From: Verrucomicrobiota bacterium
GTDB lineage: Bacteria; Verrucomicrobiota; Verrucomicrobiia; Limisphaerales; UBA1100
Assembly: GCA_028343615.1 (NCBI GenBank)
Contig: JAOLZA010000014.1
Span: forward strand, 1 to 47,352
Direction of reading: 5' to 3'
DNA: 47,352 nucleotides
The translations under genes were made by a program, and so were the position numbers. This document shows, in pieces, positions 16,766-25,783 of this stretch; the first letter of the stretch is position 1; every line of letters begins with the position of its first letter. The notes beneath the pieces are model-generated. The model was not told the origin of the DNA, searched no databases, and was given only the letters and a program-made list of their open reading frames with translations.

Positions 16766-16800
16766 GATGAACAGGATTAGAAATCTTCATCCTGAACATC
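16766..16800. repeat. Imperfect inverted repeat after the regulator gene
   Basis: GATGAACAGGAT (16766-16777) and ATCCTGAACATC (16789-16800) can pair at 10 of 12 positions, with an AA/AA internal bulge and an 11-nt loop. It starts 28 bp after the regulator stop. There is no following T-run, so it may be a weak terminator or a dispersed repeat element. The rest of 16738-16863 shows nothing I can assign. Confidence 0.45.
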
Positions 16801-16863
16801 GTGAATATCTGTGTTCAACTATGCTTGTCTGTGTATCCCTATACGGGCACACTTTGCGCATCT

Positions 16864-18315
16864 ATGAAAGCATTGCGTATTTTCCTGCTGTTGGCATTGG
16901 TATCACAAAGCCTCGTTGCGGATTCAAAAACCAAGCCGCTCAACTTTGTTTTCATTTTGGTCGACGATCTCGGCTGGGCGGACCTCAACTGTTTTGGCAG
17001 TTCGTTTTACGATACACCAAACTGCGACCAGTTGGCGGCGAGCGGCATGAAATTCACCAACGCTTACGCCGCGTGTCCCGTGTGCAGTCCCACGCGGGCG
17101 AGCATCATGACGGGGCGCTACCCCACGCGCACGGGCGTGACGGATTATATTGGGGCGGCGGCCGGCAAGGCGTGGCGGCGTAACACGCGGCTGTTGCCGG
17201 CGGTTTACACGCGGCAGTTGGAGTTGAAGGAGTTGACTCTCGCTGAAGTGCTGAGTGGCCAAGGCTACGCGACCTTCTTCGCCGGAAAATGGCATTTGGG
17301 AAACGAAGGCTTCTGGCCGGAGGATCAAGGGTTTGATGTGAACCAAGGCGGCATTCAGCGCGGAGGCCCTTACGGCGGCAAAAAATATTTTTCGCCCTAC
17401 GGAAATCCGCGCTTAAAGGATGGCCCTGATGGCGAGCATCTGCCCGACCGCTTGGCGAGTGAGACGGTGAAGTTCATGGAGCGAAACAAGGATCAGCCGT
17501 TTTTTGCGTACCTGTCTTTTTACTCCGTGCACACGCCGCTCATTTCGCGCGAGGATTTGAAGCAGAAATATCTCGCGCGAAAAAAGAAGCGCGGTCTCGA
17601 GGCCAAGTGGGGCCAGGAGCACAACCGCAAGGTGCGCCTCGTGCAGGAACACGCGGTGTACGGTGGTATGATCGAGGCGATGGATTTGGCGGTGGGCAAG
17701 GTGCTCGATGGGCTCAAGCGGCTGAAGCTCGCCGAAAACACTGTGGTGTTTTTCATGAGCGACAACGGCGGGCTTTCCACCAGTGAGGGGCATCCCACGA
17801 GCAACCTGCCTCTGCGTGGCGGTAAGGGCTGGATGTACGAGGGTGGCATTCGCGAACCCATGATGGTGCGCTGGCCGGGTGTCACCAAGCCCGGCAGCGT
17901 GTCGGCTTCACCCGTCATCAGCACAGATTTTTTCCCGACCATCCTTGAGCTGGCCGGCATCAAACACCAACCGCCGGCACGTATTGATGGCGTAAGTTTC
18001 ACCACCGCCCTGCGCGGCAAGCCACATAATCGTGGAGCGATATACTGGCACTACCCGCACTACGGCAACCAAGGCTGTGCTCCTACTGGCGCCATTCGCG
18101 AGGGTGACTGGAAACTCATCGAGTGGTACGAAGACGGCAATCTGGAGTTGTTTAATTTGAAAAAAGACATTGGTGAGAAAAGCGACCTCGCAAAAATGCA
18201 TCCGGACAAGGTGGAAACCCTCGCTGCGCAACTCGCCAAGTGGCGTAAGGAAACCGGCGCGAAAATGCCAATGCCGAACAAAAATTTTGACCCCAATAAA
18301 CGCGAAGGACGATAA
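16864..18315 (+). CDS. Exported sulfatase (CSPTR type)
   Basis: This is a 483-residue sulfatase. The ATG at 16864 gives a clear signal peptide (MKALRIFLLLALVSQSLVAD); the frame is open further upstream to an ATG at 16801 but that extension has no signal character. The metal site begins VDDLGWAD, and the formylglycine motif CSPTR puts the modified cysteine at about 74, followed by TGRYPTR. FAGKWHLG, MSDNGG and LRGGKGWMYEGGIREP are further family blocks. It hydrolyses sulfate esters, probably on a polysaccharide, in the periplasm; the exact linkage cannot be told. It resembles the sulfatase at 32697-34253 (both have a WRRN-x-R-x-LPA block), so the two are paralogues. The ceramidase-like gene follows immediately. 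Confidence 0.9.
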   Translation: MKALRIFLLLALVSQSLVADSKTKPLNFVFILVDDLGWADLNCFGSSFYDTPNCDQLAASGMKFTNAYAACPVCSPTRASIMTGRYPTRTGVTDYIGAAAGKAWRRNTRLLPAVYTRQLELKELTLAEVLSGQGYATFFAGKWHLGNEGFWPEDQGFDVNQGGIQRGGPYGGKKYFSPYGNPRLKDGPDGEHLPDRLASETVKFMERNKDQPFFAYLSFYSVHTPLISREDLKQKYLARKKKRGLEAKWGQEHNRKVRLVQEHAVYGGMIEAMDLAVGKVLDGLKRLKLAENTVVFFMSDNGGLSTSEGHPTSNLPLRGGKGWMYEGGIREPMMVRWPGVTKPGSVSASPVISTDFFPTILELAGIKHQPPARIDGVSFTTALRGKPHNRGAIYWHYPHYGNQGCAPTGAIREGDWKLIEWYEDGNLELFNLKKDIGEKSDLAKMHPDKVETLAAQLAKWRKETGAKMPMPNKNFDPNKREGR

Positions 18316-18316
18316 A

Positions 18317-19723
18317 TTGAAAATTAAACTCATCCTCACCCTGTTCCTCATCACCTCCCACGCGTGGGCGGAGTTTCGCGCCGGAGCGGCGAAGGTGGAT
18401 ATCACGCCCAAGGTATGGCCCGTGCAGTTGGTGGGTTCCTTCAGCGAACGCCTCGCCGACAAGGCGCATGATCCGCTGCACGCACGAGCGATTGTGTGCG
18501 ATGATGGCCAAACGCGGATGGCGATTGTGATCGTGGATAACTGCCTCATCGGCCGCAATTACCTCGACCGCGCCAAGGCGCTTGCCGCCAAGCGAACGAA
18601 GGTTCGCACCGACCGTATCCTCGTCGCCGCCACGCACACGCACACTGCGCCGCCGGGTAAGGATCGCCGCACCAATCGCGATGACGCCGCGCATCGTGCT
18701 TATTTCAAACAACTCGTCGCAGGCATCGCCGAGTCCATCGTGCGCGCAGAGAAAAATCTCGTGCCGGCCGAAATGGCCCATGGCGTAACGCTCGTGCCGG
18801 AGGAGATTTTTAACCGCCGTTGGCACATGCAACCCGGCGGCATCGCTGTAAACCCCTTCGGCAGTCCGAACGATACCGTGCGCATGAACCCGCCGCGCAA
18901 TCTCATCGAACGCCCGGCCGGCCCGACTGATCCCGAGGTACATTTCATTTCATTGCGCAGCACTGATGGCCGGCCGATTGCGTTGCTGGCCAACTACTCA
19001 CTGCACTACGTCGGCGGCGTGCCGCAAGCCACCATCTCGGCGGATTACTTTGGAGTCTTCGCCGGGCTAATCGAAAAGTCGCTCGGTAAGGGCAAGAATT
19101 TTGTCGGGCTGATGTCCAACGGCACCAGCGGTGACATCAACAACACCAGCTTCCGCGTCTCGCGCCCGCGACAGGAACGCTTTCAACGCATGAACGAAGT
19201 CGCCAAGCTGGTGGCTAATCGCGTGCTCGCCGCGCACCAAAAAGTGCGATTCCAAAAAGACATCACCCTCGCCATGGAGCAGACGCTGTTGACCTTGAAA
19301 AACCGTCAGCCCACCGCCAAGGAGGTCGCCTTTGCCAAAGCGGTGCTCTCGGATCAACCGCCCAACCCACTGCCGCGCTTGGCCGAAGCCTACGCCCACC
19401 GCACGCTGGCGCTGGCCAATGGCCCACGCGAAGAGGAAATAGTTTTGCAGGCGCTGCGCCTTGGCGAGGTGGGCATCACCAGCATCCCATGCGAAGTGCT
19501 CTGCGAAATCGGCCTCACCCTCAAGGCCAAAAGTCCGCTGCCGCAGGCCACCTTCACCATCGAGCTGGCCAACGGCCACAACGGCTACCTCCCCACCCCC
19601 CGCCAACACGCCCTCGGCGGCTACGAAACGTGGATGGGCACCTGCACCCTAGAAATCTTGGCCTCCGAAAAAATCAAAAAAACGCTGCTCAAAATGTTGG
19701 AAAAAGTGGCTGACAGTGATTGA
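18317..19723 (+). CDS. Exported neutral/alkaline ceramidase-like protein (TTG start)
   Basis: I start this 468-residue protein at TTG 18317, one base after the sulfatase stop, because a signal peptide (LKIKLILTLFLITSHAWAEF) begins there and AAGGA lies 7 bp upstream. The frame is open further 5', but that part is the shadow of the sulfatase. The protein resembles the N-terminal domain of neutral/alkaline non-lysosomal ceramidases: FRAGAAKVDITP at the N terminus, the metal-binding ATHTHTAPPG, NYSLHYVGG and SNGTSGDINN. True ceramidases deacylate ceramide; in PVC genomes this domain is frequent and the substrate is generally unknown. It is about 200-300 residues shorter than full ceramidases and lacks the C-terminal domain. 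Co-transcription with the sulfatase suggests a shared extracellular substrate. Confidence 0.8.
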   Translation: MKIKLILTLFLITSHAWAEFRAGAAKVDITPKVWPVQLVGSFSERLADKAHDPLHARAIVCDDGQTRMAIVIVDNCLIGRNYLDRAKALAAKRTKVRTDRILVAATHTHTAPPGKDRRTNRDDAAHRAYFKQLVAGIAESIVRAEKNLVPAEMAHGVTLVPEEIFNRRWHMQPGGIAVNPFGSPNDTVRMNPPRNLIERPAGPTDPEVHFISLRSTDGRPIALLANYSLHYVGGVPQATISADYFGVFAGLIEKSLGKGKNFVGLMSNGTSGDINNTSFRVSRPRQERFQRMNEVAKLVANRVLAAHQKVRFQKDITLAMEQTLLTLKNRQPTAKEVAFAKAVLSDQPPNPLPRLAEAYAHRTLALANGPREEEIVLQALRLGEVGITSIPCEVLCEIGLTLKAKSPLPQATFTIELANGHNGYLPTPRQHALGGYETWMGTCTLEILASEKIKKTLLKMLEKVADSD

Positions 19724-19764
19724 TTGAATGCCACTTCATCGATAGCGTCCTTTACACACAAATT

Positions 19765-22700
19765 ATGCGAGTTGTTTTTTGTATACTAATATTGGCCGGC
19801 TTTGGTGTCGGGGAAATTTTTGCGGCAGCTAAAAAGCCTTTGCCTAAACCGATACGGGCGCTGCTGATTACCGGCGGTTGTTGTCACGATTACGTGAAGC
19901 AAAAGGATATCCTGAAGGCAGGGCTTGAGCGGCGCATCAACATTGTTATCGACCACGCACATTCGCCGGATAAAAGTACGAAGCCCCCGTTGGCGATTTA
20001 TGGCAACCCGGATTATGCGAAGGGCTACGATATTGTGATTCACGATGAGTGCTCGGCGGGCATCAGTGATCCAAAAATAATCGCGGGTGTTCTGGCACCG
20101 CACAAGCAGGGCATTCCGGGCGTGAATCTTCATTGTGCGATGCACTCGTATCGGTTTGGCAATTTCCGCGCAAAAGTGAAACTAGCCGACGCCAACGCGA
20201 AGTGGTTTGAATACATCGGCCTGCAATCCACTGGGCATGGGCCTCAGCAGCCAATTGAGGTGACTTTTGAAAACAATGTGCCGTTCATAACGAAAGGCGT
20301 GAAGGCATGGACCACGCAGCGCGAGGAGCTGTACAATAATGTGCAGGTGTTGCCGGGTACACAAGTGGTGGCGCGTGGCGTACAAGGCAATCGCAAGGCT
20401 GTAGTGGCGTGGACGAGCGAATACCACGGCGCACGCGTGTTCAGCACATCACTCGGACACAACAATGTGACGGTGGCTGACGCGCGTTACCTGAATCTCG
20501 TTGCGCGCGGTATTTTATGGGCAACAAAAAATGAGGCAAGGCCGATTGCGATGCCAAAGAATGAAAAATTTGATTTAAATAGCAAACCGAAGCCGCAATC
20601 CAATGCGGCCGGAACAGGCAAAGGCAAAGTAGTGCGTGTGCCGAAGAATGCAGCAACAGGTGCGAAGGTGACCGCCAGCTCGGAAGAAAAATCCAAGGGG
20701 AATATAGCGAAACTGGCGATTGACGGGAACCCGGCCACGCGTTGGTGTGCCGCTGGAGGCAACAAAGGCTCATGGTTGCAAGTCGATCTCGGTAAGGCGT
20801 TGGACATCCAGAATATCCGTCTTTATTGGGAGAAAGCCAACGCAGCCTACCAATACACTATTGAGGCTTCCGCAGACGGCAAAAACTGGAAGACCGTACT
20901 GGATTACTCGAAAAACAAGGAGGTAAAACAGATCACCCCTCACGCGGTTGAGGCCAAGGGCACGCGGTATTTCAAGGTTACTTATCTGGGCTCCAGTACC
21001 GGCGCATGGGGCAGCCTCTGGGAGGTTGAGGTGCACACGGGTGCTCTGCCGGAGCTGCCTCGCAAGGTGGTAAAGGCGGCAGAAAATGGCAGTAACAAAA
21101 ATCCCAGCGGCTTCGCAGGCGTGAAAGCGCCAGAGGGCTTCAATCTCTCCCTTTTCGCCGAGCCGCCATTAGTCAATTATCCGGTCTGCATCACAGCGGC
21201 CTCTACGGGTGAGGTGTTTGTGGGCATTGACGAACAGGGTAGCCTTGGCAAAGAAAAAAACCGTGGTCGTGTAGTGCGTTGCCTCGACACCAATGGCGAT
21301 GGCAAGGCAGACAAGATAAATACGTTTGCGAAAATGGATCATCCTCGCGGACTCATTTACGACAACGGAAAATTGTGGGTACTGCATCCGCCCTTTCTCA
21401 CTTTGTACGAGGATACAAACGGCGATGGCGTGGCCGATAAGGAGAAGCGACTCCTCGCCGGCATCAGCACGGAGTACGTGAACAAACGCGGCGCGGACCA
21501 TACCACCAATGGCATCCGCATGGGCATCGACGGCTGGATTTATATTGCCGTTGGTGACTTCGGGTTTACCAAGGCCGTGGGTGCTGATGGCCGTGTGCTT
21601 AGTCGACGGGGCGGCGGCATCGTGCGCATCCGGCCCGACGGCTCGGATATGGAGATTTACTGCTGGGGCTTACGTAACATCCTCGATGCGTGTATCGACC
21701 CGTACCTCAACATTTTCACGCGCGATAACACAAACGACGGTGGTGGTTGGAATGTGCGCTTTAGCCACATCATGCAAACCGGGGAGTATGGCTATCCTTC
21801 GTGGTATAAAAATTTTCACACCGAGATCATGCCCACGCTCAAGGATTATGGCGGTGGCTCTGGCTGCGGCGGTATGTTTTACCACGACACCCGCTGGCCC
21901 GCACCCTTTGGCCACGCCGTGTACACCTGCGACTGGGGCCGCAGCGCGGTGTTCCGCCACAACCCGCCCTCCAACGGTGCTACCTTTGACACGCATCAAG
22001 AGACTTTCCTGCCCATTAGTCGCCCGACTGACATTGATGTGGACGCCAGCGGTCGTATGTATGTCGCCAGTTGGCATGGCGGCAAATTTGCCTATAGTGG
22101 TCCGAATGTCGGTTATGTAGTGCAGCTTGTGCCGAAAGATTTCAAACCGACTCCTTTCCCTGACGTTAACGAACTAACCGATGTGAAGCTCTTTGACCTG
22201 CTTATTGGTCCAAGCCAACAGCAAAATCTTCACGCGCAATTTGAATTCAAACGCCGCGGCCCCAGTGCGGCGCGCACCGCCAAGCTCATCTCGCTGGCCA
22301 CCGACAAGGCAGTCCCACTCGCTGGACGCGTGGCCGCCATCTTCACGCTCAAACAACTCAACGGCACGAAAGCACAAAACGATTTACTCAAACTTGGTGC
22401 ACATGCCGACATTGCCGAGTTTGCAATGCGTGCGCTTACTGACCGTAAGCGCGAACTAAAGGGATTAAAAAAGGACATTTTTGTTAATGCACTCGACAGT
22501 AAAAACCCGCGCCACCGCGCGCAGGCACTTATCAGCCTCGGTCGCCTTGGTGATCCTACAGCGGCAGCAGCCATCCTGCCGTATGCTGCTGCTCCCAAGC
22601 TCGCTAAACAACCTGCACACAATGAAGCCAATCCTGCTGCTGTCATTCCGCACCTCGCCACACGCGCGTTGGTGGCGCTTAATTCGGTGGATACTTTAAT

Positions 22701-23589
22701 CGATGCTCTTGACGGTACGCACGGTGCGGCCGCGCTCGGTGTTATGAAATATATTCACGACGACAAAGTGGTTGCTGCCCTCAGTGCCCGTGTTGCGAAA
22801 AATCCTGATCCCGCCACGCTTGCCACGCTCGTGCGCTTGTATCATCGCGAGGGCAAATACACCGAAGGCTGGTGGGGTACGCGTCCAGATACTTCCGGCC
22901 CGTACTTTGCCCGTGAGAAATGGAGCGGTAGTACCGCCATTGAGACCGGCCTGAAAACCGCTTTTGCAAAAGCGCCAAAGGCCACCGTGGATTTGGTAAA
23001 AACCCAGCTGGCCAAACACAAGATCAGCATCGCCGGATTACCAACCGGTACTGTCATGGCGACCAATGAAGCGAATGCGCCCTTCAAGATTCCTGAGCCC
23101 ACGGGCGATCCGAAAAATTACAACATCACCCTCGGCGATAAAGTTGCTACTGCTCGAGCACTCAAGGCCAAGGGTGACCCCGCACGCGGCAAAGCGCTCT
23201 TCACTTCTCAGGCGTGCGCCAGTTGCCATACCACCGCCGATGGCCAAACACCCAAGGGCCCGCATCTTGTGGATATCGGCAAGCGTTACAAACCGGCGGA
23301 GTTGATTCAATCCATCCTACAACCCGGCGCGGTCATTGCGCAGGGCTTCGACACTTATTCGTTCATCATGAAGAACGATGAGGTGTACGTGGGCTTCGTT
23401 ACATTGGAAAGCGCCGACACCATCCACATCCGCACCGCGGTCGGAGTGGCAAAAGAATTACGATCAAAAGATATCAAACAACGTGCTAAGCTCCCGGTTT
23501 CCTCCATGCCTCCTGGCCTCGCAGCCGCATTGACACCCAATCAGCTCGCCGATTTGTTGGCGTACCTGCAGTCGCTGAAGACAAAATAA
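19765..23589 (+). CDS. Exported ThuA / F5-8C / PVC-type dehydrogenase / HEAT / cytochrome c protein
   Basis: This is a 1,274-residue multidomain protein from the ATG at 19765, which gives a signal peptide (MRVVFCILILAGFGVGEIFA). An ATG at 19720 is in frame but overlaps the previous gene. Domains in order: ThuA-like (about 28-255, ALLITGGCCHDY); F5/8-type C (discoidin) carbohydrate-binding (about 298-427, RWCAAGGNKGSWLQVDLGK); a PVC-type propeller dehydrogenase (about 455-790) with DTNGDGKAD and DTNGDGVADK calcium-like loops; alpha-helical HEAT-like repeats (about 805-1060); and a C-terminal cytochrome c with CASCH (about residue 1150). This architecture is a PVC signature. It probably oxidises a sugar or alcohol and passes electrons through the heme in the periplasm, but no member is well characterised as far as I know. 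The next gene starts 2 bp later. Confidence 0.85.
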   Translation: MRVVFCILILAGFGVGEIFAAAKKPLPKPIRALLITGGCCHDYVKQKDILKAGLERRINIVIDHAHSPDKSTKPPLAIYGNPDYAKGYDIVIHDECSAGISDPKIIAGVLAPHKQGIPGVNLHCAMHSYRFGNFRAKVKLADANAKWFEYIGLQSTGHGPQQPIEVTFENNVPFITKGVKAWTTQREELYNNVQVLPGTQVVARGVQGNRKAVVAWTSEYHGARVFSTSLGHNNVTVADARYLNLVARGILWATKNEARPIAMPKNEKFDLNSKPKPQSNAAGTGKGKVVRVPKNAATGAKVTASSEEKSKGNIAKLAIDGNPATRWCAAGGNKGSWLQVDLGKALDIQNIRLYWEKANAAYQYTIEASADGKNWKTVLDYSKNKEVKQITPHAVEAKGTRYFKVTYLGSSTGAWGSLWEVEVHTGALPELPRKVVKAAENGSNKNPSGFAGVKAPEGFNLSLFAEPPLVNYPVCITAASTGEVFVGIDEQGSLGKEKNRGRVVRCLDTNGDGKADKINTFAKMDHPRGLIYDNGKLWVLHPPFLTLYEDTNGDGVADKEKRLLAGISTEYVNKRGADHTTNGIRMGIDGWIYIAVGDFGFTKAVGADGRVLSRRGGGIVRIRPDGSDMEIYCWGLRNILDACIDPYLNIFTRDNTNDGGGWNVRFSHIMQTGEYGYPSWYKNFHTEIMPTLKDYGGGSGCGGMFYHDTRWPAPFGHAVYTCDWGRSAVFRHNPPSNGATFDTHQETFLPISRPTDIDVDASGRMYVASWHGGKFAYSGPNVGYVVQLVPKDFKPTPFPDVNELTDVKLFDLLIGPSQQQNLHAQFEFKRRGPSAARTAKLISLATDKAVPLAGRVAAIFTLKQLNGTKAQNDLLKLGAHADIAEFAMRALTDRKRELKGLKKDIFVNALDSKNPRHRAQALISLGRLGDPTAAAAILPYAAAPKLAKQPAHNEANPAAVIPHLATRALVALNSVDTLIDALDGTHGAAALGVMKYIHDDKVVAALSARVAKNPDPATLATLVRLYHREGKYTEGWWGTRPDTSGPYFAREKWSGSTAIETGLKTAFAKAPKATVDLVKTQLAKHKISIAGLPTGTVMATNEANAPFKIPEPTGDPKNYNITLGDKVATARALKAKGDPARGKALFTSQACASCHTTADGQTPKGPHLVDIGKRYKPAELIQSILQPGAVIAQGFDTYSFIMKNDEVYVGFVTLESADTIHIRTAVGVAKELRSKDIKQRAKLPVSSMPPGLAAALTPNQLADLLAYLQSLKTK

Positions 23590-23591
23590 TT

Positions 23592-24839
23592 ATGTTGAAG
23601 TTTGCGCTCCTCATTTTTTGTGCCGGACTGGCTTCTGCTGCACCGGCAAAGTTGGTTTTCCATCCAACCGACTGGCCGGCGTGGCGCGGATTGCATGGGG
23701 ATGGTCACGCTAAGGCAATCAAGGGCTTGCCCCTTAAGTGGAGTGATTCAAAGAATGTAGCTTGGAAGATCAAGCTGCCTGGGAGAGGGCACAGCACTCC
23801 CACGGTTGTCGGTGACCGCATCTACCTGGCCACGGCTGAAGAGAAGAAACAGGTGCAGTCGGCCTTGTGCTTTGATAAGGATACCGGAACACTGATTTGG
23901 AGTACCGCCGTGCACAAAGGCAACTTTGTTAAGGGCGGCAACAAGCACAAGTCTGATGCCTCCTCCTCAGTGGTGTGCGATGGTACGCAGCTTTACGTCA
24001 GTTTTCCGAACGACAATAAAATTCACACCACGGCGCTCAGCATGGAAGGGAAAGTGCTCTGGCAGACGGCCGTTTCAGATTACGTTATCCATCAGGGCTT
24101 TGGCACCTCGCCCACCGTGTACCGCGACGTGGTAATAGCCAAGGCCGACAGCAAAAAAATCGGTGGGACGGTTGCCGGGCTAAACAAAAAGACAGGCGAG
24201 GTCGTCTGGAAAATCAATCGGCCGAAATATCCCAACTACACCACTCCGGTGATGATCACCGCCTACGGCAAACTGCAGATGGTTTTTGCGGGCGCTGAAC
24301 TCATTACCAGCATTGATCCACTCACGGGCAAAAAATACTGGGAATTCCCGGGCAGCACACAGGAATGCGTTACCACCGCGGTAACTGATGGCAAGCGCAT
24401 CTTTGTGAGCGGCGGCTGGCCCAAGAACCACATTGCGGCCATTGAGGCCGATGGCTCAGGCAAGATCACCTGGCAGAACACCGCGCGCGTTTATGTGCCT
24501 TCCATGCTGATGAAGAATGGCCACCTGTACGCCACCATGGACGCGGGCTTTGCCACCTGCTGGGACTCGGCCACCGGCAAAGAACTCTGGAAGGAACGCC
24601 TTGGAGGCGCCTTCTTTGCCTCGCCGGTATTGGTGGGTGAACGCATCTACGCTACCAACCTTGCGGGCAAGACGTCCGTCTACTCAACTGACCCGAAGAA
24701 ATTCAAGCTCTTGGCCACCAACCAACTGGGCAACGAGGTGTATGCCTCGCCGATAGTCAGCGGCAACCGGCTTTATTTGCGCGTGGCCTTTAAGGGGGCG
24801 AATCGTCAGGAATATCTATACTGCATCGGGGCCAACTAG
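23592..24839 (+). CDS. Exported PQQ-like beta-propeller protein
   Basis: The 415-residue protein has a signal peptide ending near GLASA and then WPAWRGLHGDGHA, a start typical of PVC proteins with PQQ-like repeats. Repeated blocks such as TPTVVGDRIYLATAE, TGTLIWSTAV and TGEVVWKINRP are blades of a BamB-like propeller. It is too short for a quinoprotein alcohol dehydrogenase (about 600 residues or more), so a scaffold or binding role is more likely than catalysis. It follows the mega-protein by 2 bp and is probably translated from the same message. Confidence 0.85.
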   Translation: MLKFALLIFCAGLASAAPAKLVFHPTDWPAWRGLHGDGHAKAIKGLPLKWSDSKNVAWKIKLPGRGHSTPTVVGDRIYLATAEEKKQVQSALCFDKDTGTLIWSTAVHKGNFVKGGNKHKSDASSSVVCDGTQLYVSFPNDNKIHTTALSMEGKVLWQTAVSDYVIHQGFGTSPTVYRDVVIAKADSKKIGGTVAGLNKKTGEVVWKINRPKYPNYTTPVMITAYGKLQMVFAGAELITSIDPLTGKKYWEFPGSTQECVTTAVTDGKRIFVSGGWPKNHIAAIEADGSGKITWQNTARVYVPSMLMKNGHLYATMDAGFATCWDSATGKELWKERLGGAFFASPVLVGERIYATNLAGKTSVYSTDPKKFKLLATNQLGNEVYASPIVSGNRLYLRVAFKGANRQEYLYCIGAN

Positions 24840-24879
24840 ATTTGGTGGAATTCAAGTGGTGAGGCATTAAAGGAACTCT

Positions 24880-25740
24880 ATGAAACACCTGTTCTTTGTC
24901 CTCTTCAGCCTCATCTTTTTGGCGGGCTGCGAGAAGAAGAAGGAAGCCGAACCTCAAGATCAGGCGAAGGCATCGGCAAAACCTGTCGCTCCAGTCTCGA
25001 AACAGGAACCTCCCAAGACCTCGCCAAAGACGACAGCCAAGAAACCCGGCACCGTACTCTGGGAATTTGAAACGGGAGGTGATGTGGATTCCTCCCCCGC
25101 CATCGGGCCAGATGGCACGGTTTACATCGGGTCAAAGGACAAAAAGCTCTATGCCATCAATGGCAAGAGTGGGGTCAAGCTATGGGAATTTAAAACGGGA
25201 GATAGTGTACGATCCTCCCCCGCCATCGGATCTGATGGCACGGTTTACGTCGGGTCATGGGATAACAAGCTCTATGCCATCAATGGCAAGAGTGGGGTCA
25301 AGCTGTGGGAATATGAAACGGGAGGTCCTGTGACCTCCTCCCCCGCCATCGGCTCTGATGGCACGGTTTACGTCGGGTCAAAGGACAACAAACTCTATGC
25401 CTTAAGTGGCAAGAGTGGAGTCAAGCTGTGGAAATTTAAAACGGGATTTCATCTTTATGGTGTGGGCTCCTCTCCCGCCATCGGGCCTGATAGCGCGGTT
25501 TACGTCGGGTCATGGGACAAAAAGCTCTATGCCATCAATCCCAAGAGTGGGGTCAAGCTATGGGAATTTGAAACGGGAGGTTCTGTGTCCTCCTCCCCCA
25601 CCATCGGATCTGATGGCACGGTTTACGTCGGGTCATATGACAACAAGCTCTATGCCATCAAGACCGATTCCAAAGGCCTAGCCAAAAGCTCGTGGCCCAT
25701 GCGCGGCCAAAACCCCCAACACACCGGGCGTGCACCATAG
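24880..25740 (+). CDS. Lipoprotein made of five PQQ-like tandem repeats
   Basis: The 286-residue protein has a lipoprotein signal with lipobox LAGC (Cys about 17), then a charged, proline- and lysine-rich linker to about residue 58. The rest is five near-identical 41-residue repeats of the form LWEFETGG...SSPAIG.DGTVYVGS.D.KLYAI, one of which is 3 residues longer. These are PQQ-like propeller blades, so five blades plus the C-terminal tail may close a small propeller. It is probably anchored in a periplasm-facing membrane leaflet. The DNA of the repeats is also highly similar (see the repeat entry), suggesting recent duplication or gene conversion. Function is unknown; a docking role for the neighbouring propeller proteins is only a guess. 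Confidence 0.85.
   Translation: MKHLFFVLFSLIFLAGCEKKKEAEPQDQAKASAKPVAPVSKQEPPKTSPKTTAKKPGTVLWEFETGGDVDSSPAIGPDGTVYIGSKDKKLYAINGKSGVKLWEFKTGDSVRSSPAIGSDGTVYVGSWDNKLYAINGKSGVKLWEYETGGPVTSSPAIGSDGTVYVGSKDNKLYALSGKSGVKLWKFKTGFHLYGVGSSPAIGPDSAVYVGSWDKKLYAINPKSGVKLWEFETGGSVSSSPTIGSDGTVYVGSYDNKLYAIKTDSKGLAKSSWPMRGQNPQHTGRAP
25057..25680 (+). repeat. Five in-frame tandem repeats, 123-bp period
   Basis: Unit starts, taken at the Leu-Trp codons, are 25057, 25180, 25303, 25426 and 25558, giving periods of 123, 123, 123 and 132 bp. Stretches such as TCTGATGGCACGGTTTACGT recur unchanged in several units. All units keep the reading frame of the lipoprotein. Confidence 0.9.
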
Positions 25741-25783
25741 GGCATTGCAAAACGCTGACGTTCTGGCAAGCTGGCTGCACACT

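Noticed and set aside
16801-16863. Longer sulfatase start at 16801
   Set aside because: The extension has no homology-like content and would bury the signal peptide that begins at 16864.
23592-24839. PQQ-dependent alcohol dehydrogenase
   Set aside because: The protein is too short and lacks the cytochrome domain and disulfide-type motifs of quinoprotein dehydrogenases; only propeller repeats are visible.
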